Shown here one piece after another: positions 44,584 through 53,474 of a stretch of 64,000 bases of DNA. The position numbers and the translations under genes are program-made. Position 1 is the stretch's first letter, and every line of letters begins with the position of its first letter. This DNA comes from Sphingobium sp. JS3065 (lineage in GTDB: Bacteria > Pseudomonadota > Alphaproteobacteria > Sphingomonadales > Sphingomonadaceae). The stretch spans positions 1 through 64,000 of the forward strand of contig NZ_CP102665.1 of NCBI RefSeq assembly GCF_026427355.1, written 5' to 3'. Below the pieces are notes generated by a model, which was not told the DNA's origin, ran no database searches, and worked only from the letters and a program-made list of their open reading frames with translations.

Positions 44584-45765
44584 ATGACCACGACCCGCGC
44601 CCAGAAAATCGCCGCCCGCGTTGAAGCCTTTGTTCGCGAGGTGATAGCGCCCTATGAGCAGGATCCGCGCCGCGACCATCATGGCGCGCCGACCGATGAG
44701 CTGGTGTTCGAGATGCGCGAAAAGGCGCGGGAGGCGGGTGTGCTGACCCCACATGTCCTGCCCGATGGCGGGCACCTTACGCAGCAGGAAACGGCGACGG
44801 TGCTGATCCGTTCGGGCCTGTCGCCGCTGGGCCCGCTCGCCTGCAACACCAACGCGCCCGATGAAGGCAATATGTATTTGCTGGGCAAGGTGGGCAGTCC
44901 GCAGATCAAGGAGCGCTTTTTGAAGCCGCTGATCGAAGGGCGCGCCCGGTCGGCCTTCTTCATGACTGAGCCTGCCGAATGGGGCGGTGCCGGGTCTGAT
45001 CCGTCGATGATGAAGACCGTCTGCCGCAAGGACGGCGATCATTGGGTGATAGACGGACGCAAGACCTTCATCACCGGCTGTCTGGGGGCGAAGGTCGGCA
45101 TCGTCATGGCCAAGGCGGAAGGCGTCGATCATGGCGGTGGCGCCTGCATGTTCCTAGTCGACCTGCCGGATGATGCGATCCGCATCGACGATATTCCGAA
45201 CACGATCGACACCTCCATGCCGGGGGGGCATGCGACGTTGACGATCGAAGGCTTGCGCGTGCCGGCTGACCAGATGCTGGGTGAAGCGGGCGAAGGGTTC
45301 AAATATGCGCAGATCCGCTTGTCGCCCGCGCGCCTGTCGCATTGCATGCGCTGGCTGGGCGCATGCATTCGCGCGAATGAAATCGCGACCGATTACGCTA
45401 ATCGCCGTCAGGCCTTCGGCAAGGCGCTGATTGATCATGAAGGCGTGGGCTTCATGCTCGCGGAAAATCTGATCGACCTACAACAGTGCGAGCTGATGAT
45501 CGACTGGTGCGCGGGCGTTCTCGACACCGGATCGCTGGGCACGGCCGAAAGTTCGATGGCGAAGGTCGCGGTGTCGGAGGCTTTGCAGCGCGTCGCCGAC
45601 CGCTGCGTCCAGGTGATGGGCGGCACCGGCGTCACCGACCGGACCATCGTGGAGCAGGTTTATCGCGAGATCCGCGCCTTCCGCATCTATGACGGCCCGA
45701 CCGAGGTCCATAAATGGAGCCTTGCCAAGAAGATCAAGCGCGACTGGAAGGCGGCGCAGGCATGA
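44584..45765 (+). CDS. Acyl-CoA dehydrogenase, ACAD10/11-like
   Basis: 393 residues. The middle domain has FFMTEPAEWGGAGSDPSMMKT and DGRKTFITGCLGAKVGI. The C-terminal region has YANRRQAFGKALIDHEGVGFMLAENLIDLQQCELMI, VMGGTGVTDRTIVEQVYREIRAFRIYDGPTEVHKW. The RIYDGPTEVH ending is that of ACAD10/11-type and related dehydrogenases. Its stop overlaps the ATG of an APH-type phosphotransferase by 4 bp. In animals the two activities are fused in ACAD10/11. Confidence 0.88.
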   Translation: MTTTRAQKIAARVEAFVREVIAPYEQDPRRDHHGAPTDELVFEMREKAREAGVLTPHVLPDGGHLTQQETATVLIRSGLSPLGPLACNTNAPDEGNMYLLGKVGSPQIKERFLKPLIEGRARSAFFMTEPAEWGGAGSDPSMMKTVCRKDGDHWVIDGRKTFITGCLGAKVGIVMAKAEGVDHGGGACMFLVDLPDDAIRIDDIPNTIDTSMPGGHATLTIEGLRVPADQMLGEAGEGFKYAQIRLSPARLSHCMRWLGACIRANEIATDYANRRQAFGKALIDHEGVGFMLAENLIDLQQCELMIDWCAGVLDTGSLGTAESSMAKVAVSEALQRVADRCVQVMGGTGVTDRTIVEQVYREIRAFRIYDGPTEVHKWSLAKKIKRDWKAAQA

Positions 45766-46847
45766 GCAAGAGCGAAACGCCGATTGACCTGATCCAGGCC
45801 AATTCGGGCACCGATCCCGTGCGCGAAGGCTATGCCTTTGACGAGGCTGCGGTGGCGCGGTGGATGCAGGAGAATGTGGAGGGCTATCAGGGGCCGCTGT
45901 CGGTGCGCCAGTTCAAGGGCGGCCAGTCCAACCCGACCTATCAGCTGGTCACGCCGAACCGCAAATATGTGCTGCGCCGCAAGCCGCCGGGCCAGTTGCT
46001 GCCGGGCGCCCATGCTGTCGACCGCGAGGCGCGGGTGCTGACCGCGCTGGGTCAGGCCGGCTTCCCGGTCGCGCGGGTATTTGGCCTGTGCACGGACGAC
46101 TCTGTCATTGGCACATGGTTCTTCGTCATGGACATGGTGGAAGGGCGCATTTTCTGGGACGCGACCTTCCCCGACGTTCCGCGAGAGGAGCGGCCGCTCT
46201 ATTTCGACGCGATGAACGAGACGCTGGCGAGCCTGCACAGCTTCGATCCCGTGACGATCGGCCTTGGCGACTATGGCAAGCCCGGCAATTATTTCGCGCG
46301 GCAGATCGACCGCTGGTCAAAACAATATCTGGCCGATGATCTGGCGGGCCGGGACCCCGACATGGACAAGCTGGTCGAATGGCTGCCGACAGCCATTCCG
46401 GACAATGACGAGGCGGCGATCGTCCATGGCGACTATCGGTGCGACAACATGATCTTCCACCCCACAGAACCCCGGGTATTGGCGGTGCTGGACTGGGAGT
46501 TGTCGACGCTGGGCCATCCGCTAGCTGATTTCGCCAATCATGCGATGATGTATCGCATGCCGCCGGACATTGTCGCGGGGCTTCAGGGTGCGGATTTGGC
46601 CGCGCTCAACATTCCCGGCGAACAGGCTTATCTGGAGGCCTATTGCCGCCGGACGGGCCGCGCCACCACCCAGCGGGAATATGATTTTGCCATAGCTTTC
46701 AGTCTCTTTCGGCTTGCTGCCATCTTCCATGGTATCAAAGGGCGCGTTATCAGGGGAACGGCGGCGAGCGCCAGCGCGACGCAACGGGCCGAATCCTTCC
46801 CACGGTTGGCCCGTCTCGCGCGCGAGGCGCTCGACGCCTGCCGTTAA
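45762..46847 (+). CDS. APH-type phosphotransferase, partner of the acyl-CoA dehydrogenase
   Basis: 361 residues from ATG 45762, inside the dehydrogenase stop (ATGA). A longer frame from 45714 lies within the dehydrogenase and was rejected. Kinase motifs are LSVRQFKGGQSNPTYQLV, KYVLRRKPPGQLLPGAHAVDREARVL, the catalytic loop AAIVHGDYRCDNMIFHP and the metal-binding VLAVLDWELSTLGHPLAD. This family pairs with acyl-CoA dehydrogenases. The known role of the pair (ACAD10/11; LvaA in levulinate catabolism) is phosphorylation of a 4-hydroxyacyl-CoA before its conversion. The same role is inferred here. Confidence 0.88.
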   Translation: MSKSETPIDLIQANSGTDPVREGYAFDEAAVARWMQENVEGYQGPLSVRQFKGGQSNPTYQLVTPNRKYVLRRKPPGQLLPGAHAVDREARVLTALGQAGFPVARVFGLCTDDSVIGTWFFVMDMVEGRIFWDATFPDVPREERPLYFDAMNETLASLHSFDPVTIGLGDYGKPGNYFARQIDRWSKQYLADDLAGRDPDMDKLVEWLPTAIPDNDEAAIVHGDYRCDNMIFHPTEPRVLAVLDWELSTLGHPLADFANHAMMYRMPPDIVAGLQGADLAALNIPGEQAYLEAYCRRTGRATTQREYDFAIAFSLFRLAAIFHGIKGRVIRGTAASASATQRAESFPRLARLAREALDACR

Positions 46848-46924
46848 ACGCAAGGGGCGCCTGCCCGCACACGGCTCCGGTGGTGGCGATTGCCCCCTCC
46901 CGGAGGCTTTTCTGAAGGATTGTC

Positions 46925-49129
46925 ATGTCTAGAGCGCTTCTGCTGACTACCGGGATAGCCGCTGTCCTGCTGGCCCAACCCATTTTGGCGAAGGAAAATG
47001 CCGCCGATCCGCTCGCAGCCGCCGAGGCCCGCGCGGAAGCGACCGTCAAGCAGATGCGGCCCGAGGAAAAGACGATCCTCACCCACTCCATCATGCCGAT
47101 CGACATACACAAAACGGGCATCAAATTTCCCGACGATGCCATTTTTGGCGCGGGCTATACGCCCGGCATCAAGCGCCTGGGCACGCCGCCCTTGCGGGAA
47201 ACGGACGCCAGCCTTGGCATCGCCTGGCTGGAGGGCGGGCGCAAGGACGGCGCGACGGCTTTGCCCTCGGCCATTGCGCAGGCGGCGAGCTGGAACCCCG
47301 ACCTTGTCTATCGCGGCGGCGCGATGATCGGGTCGGAGGCGCGAGCCAAGGGCTTCAACCTTCTGCTTGCTGGCGGCGTTAATCTCATGCGCGATCCGCG
47401 CAACGGCCGCAGCTTCGAATATTTTTCGGAAGACCCGCTGCTGTCGGGTGTACTGGCGGGCGCGGCGATCCGCGGGGTGCAGTCCAACGACATCATCTCG
47501 ACAATCAAGCATCTGGCGTTGAACGGGCAGGAAACCGGCCGCAAATTCGTGGATGTGAAGATCTCCGATGCGGCGGCGCGGGAAAGCGATCTGCTGGCCT
47601 TTCAGATCGGCATAGAGATGGGCCACCCCGGTTCGGTCATGTGCGCCTATAACAAGGTCAACGGCCATTACGCCTGCGACAATGACTATCTGCTCAACAC
47701 GGTGCTGAAGAAGGATTGGGGCTATAAGGGCTTCGTCATGTCCGACTGGGGCGCGGTGCCGGGCGTCGAGGCGGCGATGAACGGGCTTGACCGGCAATCG
47801 GGCGAGCAACTCGACAAGGCGGTCTATTTCGGTGACACGCTGGCGAAAAAGGCCGCCTCCGATCCGGCTTATGCCGCGCGGATTGACGACATGAACAAGC
47901 GCGTCCTGACCGCGATGTACGCTTTTGGCTTGGACAAGAACCCGACGCAGCCGGGCGGGAAGATTGATTTCGAGAAAAATGCGCTGGTGGCCGAAGAGGT
48001 CGCGCGGCAAGGGATCGTGCTGCTCAAGAACAGCGGTGACGTGCTGCCCCTTGCCAAAACCGCCAAGTCGATCGCGGTCATCGGCGGCTATGCGGATGGC
48101 GGGGTGCTCTCCGGCTCCGGCTCCAGCCAGGTGCAGGGCGCCAACGGACCGGCGATTTCCCGGCCCAAATTCGGCGAGGGGTCGCAGTTCATCACCGAAC
48201 AATATCATCGCTCCAGTCCCTTTGCCGCGATCAAGGCCCGCGCCAAGGATGCCAAGATCACCTATCGCGACGAACGCTACGTCAGCGACGCGGTGCTGAA
48301 GGCGAGCCAGGCTGAGGTCGCGATCATCTTTGCAACGCAGTGGATGGCCGAAGGGCTCGACGTTCCCGACCTGTCGCTTCCCTACGGCCAGGACGCCTTG
48401 ATTGCGGCCGTCGCGGCGGCCAATCCGCGCACCATCGTCGTGCTGGAAACCGGTGGGCCGGTGAAGATGCCATGGCTGGACAAGGTGGCTGCCGTGGTCG
48501 AAGCCTGGTATCCGGGCGCACGCGGCGGTGAAGCGATCGCATCGGTTCTGTTTGGCGAAACCAATCCCTCGGGTCGCCTGCCGATCAGCTTCCCGGCAAG
48601 CGAAAGCCAACTGCCGCGCCCGCGCGTCGATGGCAGCGACTGGATCGAGCCGGGGCATATCGGAGCCTCTACAGCGGAAGGCGCCCGCCTGACAGCCGAT
48701 TACGACATTGAAGGGTCCGACGTCGGTTATCGCTGGTTTGCGCGCAAGGGCGAGAAGCCGCTTTTCCCGTTCGGCTATGGCCTCAGCTACACCACGTTCG
48801 AGAGTAGCGGGCTGAAGCTGTCCGGCCTCAATGCCAGCTTCACCGTGCGCAACACCGGCAAGCGCGCGGGCGATGAGGTGGCGCAGCTATATCTGGTGAA
48901 CCGCGGCGGCGAGGCCAAGCTACGACTGGTGGGCTTCAGCCGCGTCAGCCTGGCGGCGGGCGCGCGCAAGAAGGTTTCCGTCACTGTCGATCCGCGCATC
49001 CTGGCGGATTGGAACGGCAAGGGCTGGACCATGCCGGGTGGCGACTATGTCTTCGCGCTTGGCAAGGATGCCGAGGATATGGGGCAGACTGTCAGCGTGC
49101 GCTTCCCCGAAAAAAGCTGGAAGGACTGA
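46925..49129 (+). CDS. Glycoside hydrolase family 3 beta-glucosidase-like enzyme
   Basis: 734 residues with a signal peptide (LLLTTGIAAVLLAQPILA), so periplasmic or secreted. The order is TIM barrel, alpha/beta sandwich, then fibronectin-III-like tail. The nucleophile Asp is in GFVMSDWGAVPG near residue 277. KHLALNGQETGR is the conserved KH segment. GSGSSQVQG and YPGARGGEAIASVLFGETNPSGRLPISFP are sandwich-domain hallmarks. GAAGGATTGTC precedes the ATG. It lies 77 bp after the kinase gene, so it may be co-transcribed. It would release a sugar from a glycoside substrate. Confidence 0.92.
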   Translation: MSRALLLTTGIAAVLLAQPILAKENAADPLAAAEARAEATVKQMRPEEKTILTHSIMPIDIHKTGIKFPDDAIFGAGYTPGIKRLGTPPLRETDASLGIAWLEGGRKDGATALPSAIAQAASWNPDLVYRGGAMIGSEARAKGFNLLLAGGVNLMRDPRNGRSFEYFSEDPLLSGVLAGAAIRGVQSNDIISTIKHLALNGQETGRKFVDVKISDAAARESDLLAFQIGIEMGHPGSVMCAYNKVNGHYACDNDYLLNTVLKKDWGYKGFVMSDWGAVPGVEAAMNGLDRQSGEQLDKAVYFGDTLAKKAASDPAYAARIDDMNKRVLTAMYAFGLDKNPTQPGGKIDFEKNALVAEEVARQGIVLLKNSGDVLPLAKTAKSIAVIGGYADGGVLSGSGSSQVQGANGPAISRPKFGEGSQFITEQYHRSSPFAAIKARAKDAKITYRDERYVSDAVLKASQAEVAIIFATQWMAEGLDVPDLSLPYGQDALIAAVAAANPRTIVVLETGGPVKMPWLDKVAAVVEAWYPGARGGEAIASVLFGETNPSGRLPISFPASESQLPRPRVDGSDWIEPGHIGASTAEGARLTADYDIEGSDVGYRWFARKGEKPLFPFGYGLSYTTFESSGLKLSGLNASFTVRNTGKRAGDEVAQLYLVNRGGEAKLRLVGFSRVSLAAGARKKVSVTVDPRILADWNGKGWTMPGGDYVFALGKDAEDMGQTVSVRFPEKSWKD

Positions 49130-49387
49130 CAGGCATTCAGGCATTGCCGGTATCGGACAGGACCAGCAATGTAGCCAGGCAGCAGCGTGCCAGCCTTAGT
49201 TCGCCGCACCAGATAAAGGATCATACTGCCGATGCACTTCGGTCGCATGCCCCGGCGCCGCGCGCTTGTGATGATCGCGCATAAGGGATGAGAGCATAGC
49301 TGCGAGTTGCTCCGGCGGGCGGGGAGGATCAAACCCGTCAGCCATAATGCCCGCCCGCCACGAGGGTAGGGGCCGTGGAGGTGCAGG

Positions 49388-50302
49388 ATGGATATGAGGT
49401 ACGATGGAAAGGTCGCCGTCATCACGGGCGCGGGCCGTGGGCTGGGCCGCGAACAGGCGTTGCTGCTGGCGGAGCGGGGCGCCAAACTCGTAGTCAATGA
49501 TCTGGGCATCGCGATCGACGGCAGCGCACCGTCTTCCGGACCGGCGCAAGAAGTTGTCGACCTGATCCGCCAGAGGGGCGGAGAAGCCGTCGCCAATTTC
49601 TCCGACGTGTCGCAGGATGTTGGCGTGCGTCAGTTGATTGCCGACGCGGTCGAGGCTTTTGGCGGGGTTGATATCGTCGTCGGCAATGCCGGTCGGACCA
49701 TGCACGGTGCGGAGCCGGACAGTCTGACGCCCGAGCTGTTCGAGCAATATCTGAGCCTGATGCTGTCGGGGCTGGGCCTGCTCGTCTCTGCCGCGTGGCC
49801 CTATCTGGCCAAGTCGGGTGAGGGGCGGATCATCCTGACGTCCTCGTCCGGCGGTATTTTCGGGCTGCGGTCCAATCCCTATTATGGCGCGGCGAAAGGC
49901 GGCGTTATCGGCTTGCTGCGATGCCTGGCGCTCGATGGCGAACCGGTTGGCATCAAGGTGAACGCCCTGTGTCCGCTCGGATCCACGCGCCTGTTCGCGG
50001 GCTTTTCGACCGACGAGAATTTCAACAACTGGTTCAATGACAGGGCGAAGCCGGAATATGTCGCGCCGCTGGTCGCCTATCTCGCCCACCGCGACTGCGA
50101 AGCGACAGGCCGTGCCTTTCTGGCGGGGCTGGGCCATATCAGCGAAATCTTCACCGGACTGACGCCGGGCCTGAACATGCCAGGCCATAACATGGAGGAT
50201 ATTCGCGACAATTTCGCGCAGATCACCGATCGCGAAGGCTATGCGCAGCCAACCTCGGCGCTGGGCGCGACGGGGTTCATGATTTCCGACGCGCCGGTAT
50301 AG
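49388..50302 (+). CDS. SDR of the peroxisomal multifunctional-enzyme (HSD17B4) type
   Basis: 304 residues, with GGAGG 6 bases before the ATG. VAVITGAGRGLGREQALLLAERGAKLVVNDLG is the exact style of the dehydrogenase domain of multifunctional enzyme type 2, which oxidises (3R)-hydroxyacyl-CoAs. ILTSSSGGIFGL supplies the Ser, and YYGAAKGGVIGLLR the Tyr-x3-Lys pair. It stands alone, 258 bp after the GH3 gene. I saw no clear operator copy in front of it. Confidence 0.85.
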   Translation: MDMRYDGKVAVITGAGRGLGREQALLLAERGAKLVVNDLGIAIDGSAPSSGPAQEVVDLIRQRGGEAVANFSDVSQDVGVRQLIADAVEAFGGVDIVVGNAGRTMHGAEPDSLTPELFEQYLSLMLSGLGLLVSAAWPYLAKSGEGRIILTSSSGGIFGLRSNPYYGAAKGGVIGLLRCLALDGEPVGIKVNALCPLGSTRLFAGFSTDENFNNWFNDRAKPEYVAPLVAYLAHRDCEATGRAFLAGLGHISEIFTGLTPGLNMPGHNMEDIRDNFAQITDREGYAQPTSALGATGFMISDAPV

Positions 50303-50305
50303 GAT

Positions 50306-50340
50306 GACGGCGCGATCGCCATGATGGTGATCGCGCCGTC
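50306..50340. terminator. Convergent-gene hairpin
   Basis: GACGGCGCGATC (50306-50317) pairs perfectly with GATCGCGCCGTC (50329-50340), 4 bp past the SDR stop and before the convergent SnoaL-like ORF. There is no T-run. Confidence 0.5.
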
Positions 50341-50354
50341 CTGGTCAGCGCCCC

Positions 50355-50735
50355 TTATTTGTCCGCCTTCAGCGGCATGGGCGCCAGATAGACGCGCATT
50401 TCCTGCACCTTGCCTTGGGTGTTGACGGTGAACAGGTCCACGACCGTCCGCTGGAAATCACCCGACGGATCGGGCTTCCACTTGCCCTCGGGCGTGAGGA
50501 TGACGCGCGTTTCGATCTCCAGAGCGCAGACATTGCTCTGCCGGTCCAGCGAAATGCGGCCGATCCGGTTTATCGGCGTGATCGACTTCAGAAATTTGTT
50601 GTAAAATTGGCCGATGGCCGGCTTTCCGCGGATCACCGCCCCATTGGGCGCATAGAAGACGGCGTCATCGGCCCTCCTCTTGCTCTTATGACAATGGCGA
50701 TGCAGCTTCATACATTCTAGAATTGAACGGGTCAT
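50355..50735 (-). CDS. SnoaL/NTF2-like protein with an unusual, possibly replaced N-terminus
   Basis: 126 residues from ATG 50735. From ADDAVFYAPNG onward it is a recognisable SnoaL-like fold (IRGKPAIGQFYNKFL, NRIGRISLDRQSNVCALEIETRV, FQRTVVDLFTVNTQGKVQEMRVYLAP). Such proteins are often isomerases or hydratases in steroid-like catabolism. The first ~27 residues (MTRSILECMKLHRHCHKSKRR) are very basic, have poor codon choice, and carry no proper ribosome site. They directly abut a truncated flavoprotein gene, so the original N-terminal helix has probably been lost. Function of the present ORF is uncertain. Confidence 0.5.
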   Translation of the reverse strand: MTRSILECMKLHRHCHKSKRRADDAVFYAPNGAVIRGKPAIGQFYNKFLKSITPINRIGRISLDRQSNVCALEIETRVILTPEGKWKPDPSGDFQRTVVDLFTVNTQGKVQEMRVYLAPMPLKADK

Positions 50736-50768
50736 GCCGCGCCGGGAGAATCGCGCGGGCTGTCCCGC

Positions 50769-51215
50769 ATGATCAGCGTCATCAAGGCGACAACGATCGA
50801 GGAACTGGCGCGCAAGTGCGGGATCGACGAGCAGGGGCTGAAAGCGCAGATCGCAACCTTCAACCGCAACGCGAAGGAAGGCGTCGACCCGGAATTCCAC
50901 CGTGGGGAAAGCGCGCTCGTCAAGCGTAACGGCGACCCGCTTGTCACACCCAATCCGAGTCTGCGCGCGCTGGAGGAGGGGCCTTTCTTCGCAGTGAAGA
51001 TCCTGCCCGGCGATTTCAGCACCTTGGCCGGATTGCGCGCGAACGGCAATGTGCAGGTTTTGGGCCGCGACGGCGCGCCCATCCCGGGGCTCTATGCCGC
51101 AGGCAATGATCTCAACACCATGGGCGGCGGTAATTCGCCGGCGGGCGGCTTCACGCTTGGGCCAGTGGTGACATTCGGCTTCGTTGCGGGCCAGCATATG
51201 GCGGGCCAGATCTGA
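50769..51215 (+). pseudogene. C-terminal remnant of an FAD-dependent dehydrogenase (KstD/fumarate-reductase-like)
   Basis: About 148 residues, matching only the last quarter of a ~500-residue flavoprotein. Visible are ATTIEELARKCGIDEQGLKAQIATFNRNAKEG, PFFAVKILPGDFSTLAGLRANG, and the FAD-contacting end IPGLYAAGNDLNTMGGGNSPAGGFTLGPVVTFGFVAGQHMA. In-frame sequence upstream stops at 50724-50726, and no N-terminal dinucleotide-binding motif exists. It faces the equally truncated SnoaL-like ORF, so a deletion joined two gene pieces. Relatives include 3-ketosteroid delta-1-dehydrogenase. Confidence 0.8.
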
Positions 51216-51289
51216 CCAGCGCCGCGATCTAGCTTCGCTGGCCTGCGCCTCCGGGCCGTCAGATGGTCCATGTGACCTGAAATCGCTTT

Positions 51290-52369
51290 TTAGACGCTGG
51301 TGCTGAGGAATATCTGGCGAACCAGTTCCGCCTGGCCCCTCACGCCCATCTTCGCGTATATCTGCTTGGAATAGCTGCGCGCCGTTTCGCGCCTGAGCAG
51401 CAGATGATCGGCAGCCTCGGCAATCGTCATGCCCTGGGCGATCGCCCATGCGAGGCGCGCTTCGCTGGGCAAGAGTCCGAACAGCTCGACGAGCTGGCCG
51501 CAGCGATCGGCCTCCGACCATTGATCGCCATTGACGTGGACGATGGCGACAGCCGACTGCGATACCGCTCCCGCCTGTTGGTGGACGGGTCGCACCAATA
51601 TGTCGACCAGCGGGTCGCGGCTGAGGTTGATGGATTTGGGCGGTCCCACCCCATTTTCCGCAAAGCTTTTGACCAGTTCGGCAAGCTCCCGGTCCGCTAC
51701 CGCCGACGACGGCGTCAACCGGCCGTAGCGACTGCGATTCAGGACAGGGGATCGCTGGAACAGCTGCTCCAGGTCGGGCGTCATCTCCACGATCCGGCAG
51801 CGCGCGTCGAGCGCGAGCCAGCCGCTGTTAAGCCGCCTGTTTCCCGCGCTCGCCGCGGCAGACCGGAACCTCTCTCGCTCCAGCGCGACAAAGCAATGCA
51901 GCGCGATGGCGAGGTGCGGCGCCAGGGCCGTCAAGATCGAGCCGACCGCAGAGCCAATCTCCCGCCCGCCCGCGCAGCTCAACCAGGCGCTGGTGCCCGC
52001 CGGCTCGGTTTCCCGCACCGACCGCATGGCAGTGATCCCCAGATCAGCCTTGAGCTGGCGGATCAGGCGTTCGTGATTGCGGTTGATCGGGTCCAGCAGT
52101 TCTTCAAGCGTGTAGACCCGCGAATCACGCATCCGCTGCATCGGCCGGTCAACAATATTGTTGTCGGCGAGCCGTTGATCGAGATTAAGGCTGACCCAAC
52201 GGCCTGCATGAAGCTCGACAAACCGGCCTTCATCCGATGGCTTGAGCGTCAGGCTGACATAGGGCGATCCCGTTATGTGCATCAACTTGCTCAGGAATTC
52301 GGTCCAGAGCGGCTGTTCAAAAACGCCACGGTGCAGTGCTGCCAACAGCCCGCCGTCATCCAATCGCAT
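51290..52369 (-). CDS. LuxR-family transcriptional regulator
   Basis: 359 residues from MRLDDGGLLA (ATG 52369), with GGAG 7 bases upstream. An extension to 52606 runs back through the promoter and cysD and was rejected. The C-terminal 65 residues are a LuxR helix-turn-helix (LLPSEARLAWAIAQGMTIAEAADHLLLRRETARSYSKQIYAKMGVRGQAELVRQIF). The N-terminal 290 residues have no domain I can name. It is divergent from cysD across 88 bp with a strong palindrome. It could regulate itself or its neighbours. Confidence 0.84.
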   Translation of the reverse strand: MRLDDGGLLAALHRGVFEQPLWTEFLSKLMHITGSPYVSLTLKPSDEGRFVELHAGRWVSLNLDQRLADNNIVDRPMQRMRDSRVYTLEELLDPINRNHERLIRQLKADLGITAMRSVRETEPAGTSAWLSCAGGREIGSAVGSILTALAPHLAIALHCFVALERERFRSAAASAGNRRLNSGWLALDARCRIVEMTPDLEQLFQRSPVLNRSRYGRLTPSSAVADRELAELVKSFAENGVGPPKSINLSRDPLVDILVRPVHQQAGAVSQSAVAIVHVNGDQWSEADRCGQLVELFGLLPSEARLAWAIAQGMTIAEAADHLLLRRETARSYSKQIYAKMGVRGQAELVRQIFLSTSV

Positions 52370-52387
52370 AGGTGATCTCCGTAGCGC

Positions 52388-52404
52388 ACCCCCAAATGGG
52401 GGGT
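52388..52404. promoter_or_regulatory. Palindrome in the LuxR / cysD divergent region
   Basis: ACCCCCAAATGGGGGGT has 6-bp arms around a 5-base centre. It lies 19 bp upstream of the luxR-type start and 54 bp upstream of cysD. Position and symmetry suggest an operator, perhaps for the LuxR-type protein. Confidence 0.45.
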
Positions 52405-52457
52405 CATGCCTCAGGGCGACTTTGTCATCAAGGGGGCATATAAAAATGGGATGAACG

Positions 52458-53369
52458 ATGATCGATTCGAAAAAGTTGACGCATCTCGAACGCCTGGAGG
52501 CTGAGAGCATCCATATCCTGCGAGAGGTTGTGGCAGAGGCCGAAAAGCCGGTGATGTTGTATAGCGTGGGCAAGGATTCAGCGGTCATGCTGCATCTTGC
52601 GCGCAAGGCATTTTATCCGTCGCCCCCGCCCTTCCCGCTGCTGCATGTCGACACGACGTGGAAGTTCAGGGCGATGTACGACCTGCGCGACCGCATGGCG
52701 CGCGAAAGCGGCATGGAACTGCTGGTCTATCAGAACCCCGAAGCCAAAGAACGCGGCATCAACCCGTTCGACCATGGCGCGCTGCATACCGATATGTGGA
52801 AGACCGAAGGGCTGAAGCAGGCGCTTGATCTCTATGGCTTCGACGCGGCCTTCGGCGGCGCGCGGCGCGACGAGGAAAAGAGCCGCGCGAAGGAGCGCAT
52901 CTTCTCCTTCCGCACCGCCTCCCACGGCTGGGACCCCAAGAACCAGCGCCCGGAACTGTGGAATCTCTACAATGCCCGCAAGAACAAGGGCGAGAGCATC
53001 CGCGTGTTCCCGATCAGCAACTGGACCGAGCTGGACATCTGGCAATATATCCACCTGAACAATGTGCCGATCGTGCCGCTCTATTTCGCCGACAAGCGCC
53101 CGACCGTGGAGCGCGACGGCATGCTGCTGATGGTCGATGACGAGCGTTTCCCGCTGCGCGAGGGCGAGGTTCCGGTCGAACGCTCGATCCGGTTCCGCAC
53201 TTTGGGCTGCTATCCGCTGACCGGCGCGGTCGAAAGCACCGCGCAGACGCTGCCGGAGGTGATACAGGAAACGCTGCTGACCACCACGTCCGAACGGCAG
53301 GGCCGCGCCATCGACAAGGATGCTGGCGGCGCGGGCATGGAGAAGAAGAAGCAGGAAGGCTATTTCTGA
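52458..53369 (+). CDS. cysD: Sulfate adenylyltransferase subunit 2
   Basis: 303 residues, full length for CysD. It forms adenosine 5'-phosphosulfate from ATP and sulfate together with the CysN GTPase. The ATP-pyrophosphatase loop is [18 protein letters not shown] near residue 36. [31 protein letters not shown] and [14 protein letters not shown] are CysD signatures. First gene of the cysD, cysNC, cysQ operon. It would supply PAPS, whose by-product PAP is cleared by CysQ. Neighbouring sulfatases release sulfate, but no direct regulatory link is visible. Confidence 0.96.
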   Translation: MIDSKKLTHLERLEAESIHILREVVAEAEKPVMLYSVGKDSAVMLHLARKAFYPSPPPFPLLHVDTTWKFRAMYDLRDRMARESGMELLVYQNPEAKERGINPFDHGALHTDMWKTEGLKQALDLYGFDAAFGGARRDEEKSRAKERIFSFRTASHGWDPKNQRPELWNLYNARKNKGESIRVFPISNWTELDIWQYIHLNNVPIVPLYFADKRPTVERDGMLLMVDDERFPLREGEVPVERSIRFRTLGCYPLTGAVESTAQTLPEVIQETLLTTTSERQGRAIDKDAGGAGMEKKKQEGYF

Positions 53370-53377
53370 CAGAAGCC

Positions 53378-53403
53378 GACATCCCCGCGCAAGCCGGGAT
53401 GTC
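53378..53403. repeat. Hairpin between cysD and cysN
   Basis: GACATCCC (53378-53385) pairs with GGGATGTC (53396-53403), with a GCAA tetraloop and one internal mismatch. It starts 9 bp past the cysD stop. It is inside an operon, so it is more likely an mRNA-processing or REP-type structure than a full terminator. Confidence 0.5.
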
Positions 53404-53439
53404 GGGCCGTATCCTGAACCTTCGACAAAGATCACAACG

Positions 53440-53459
53440 ATCCCAGCATTCGCTGGGAT
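53440..53459. repeat. Second hairpin between cysD and cysN
   Basis: ATCCCAGC (53440-53447) pairs perfectly with GCTGGGAT (53452-53459) around ATTC, 16 bp before the cysN start. It has the look of a short dispersed palindrome and could affect cysN translation. Confidence 0.5.
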
Positions 53460-53474
53460 GACGGGACGGACATC

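Noticed and set aside
1..50302. Calling the region a complete steroid degradation cluster
   Set aside because: No intact KstD, KshA/B, HsaC/D or similar ring-cleavage genes are present. Only side-chain-like modules and two flavoprotein remnants resemble it.
50736..51521. N-terminal extension of the SnoaL-like ORF to 51521
   Set aside because: This part is antisense to the flavoprotein remnant and carries no NTF2-like sequence.
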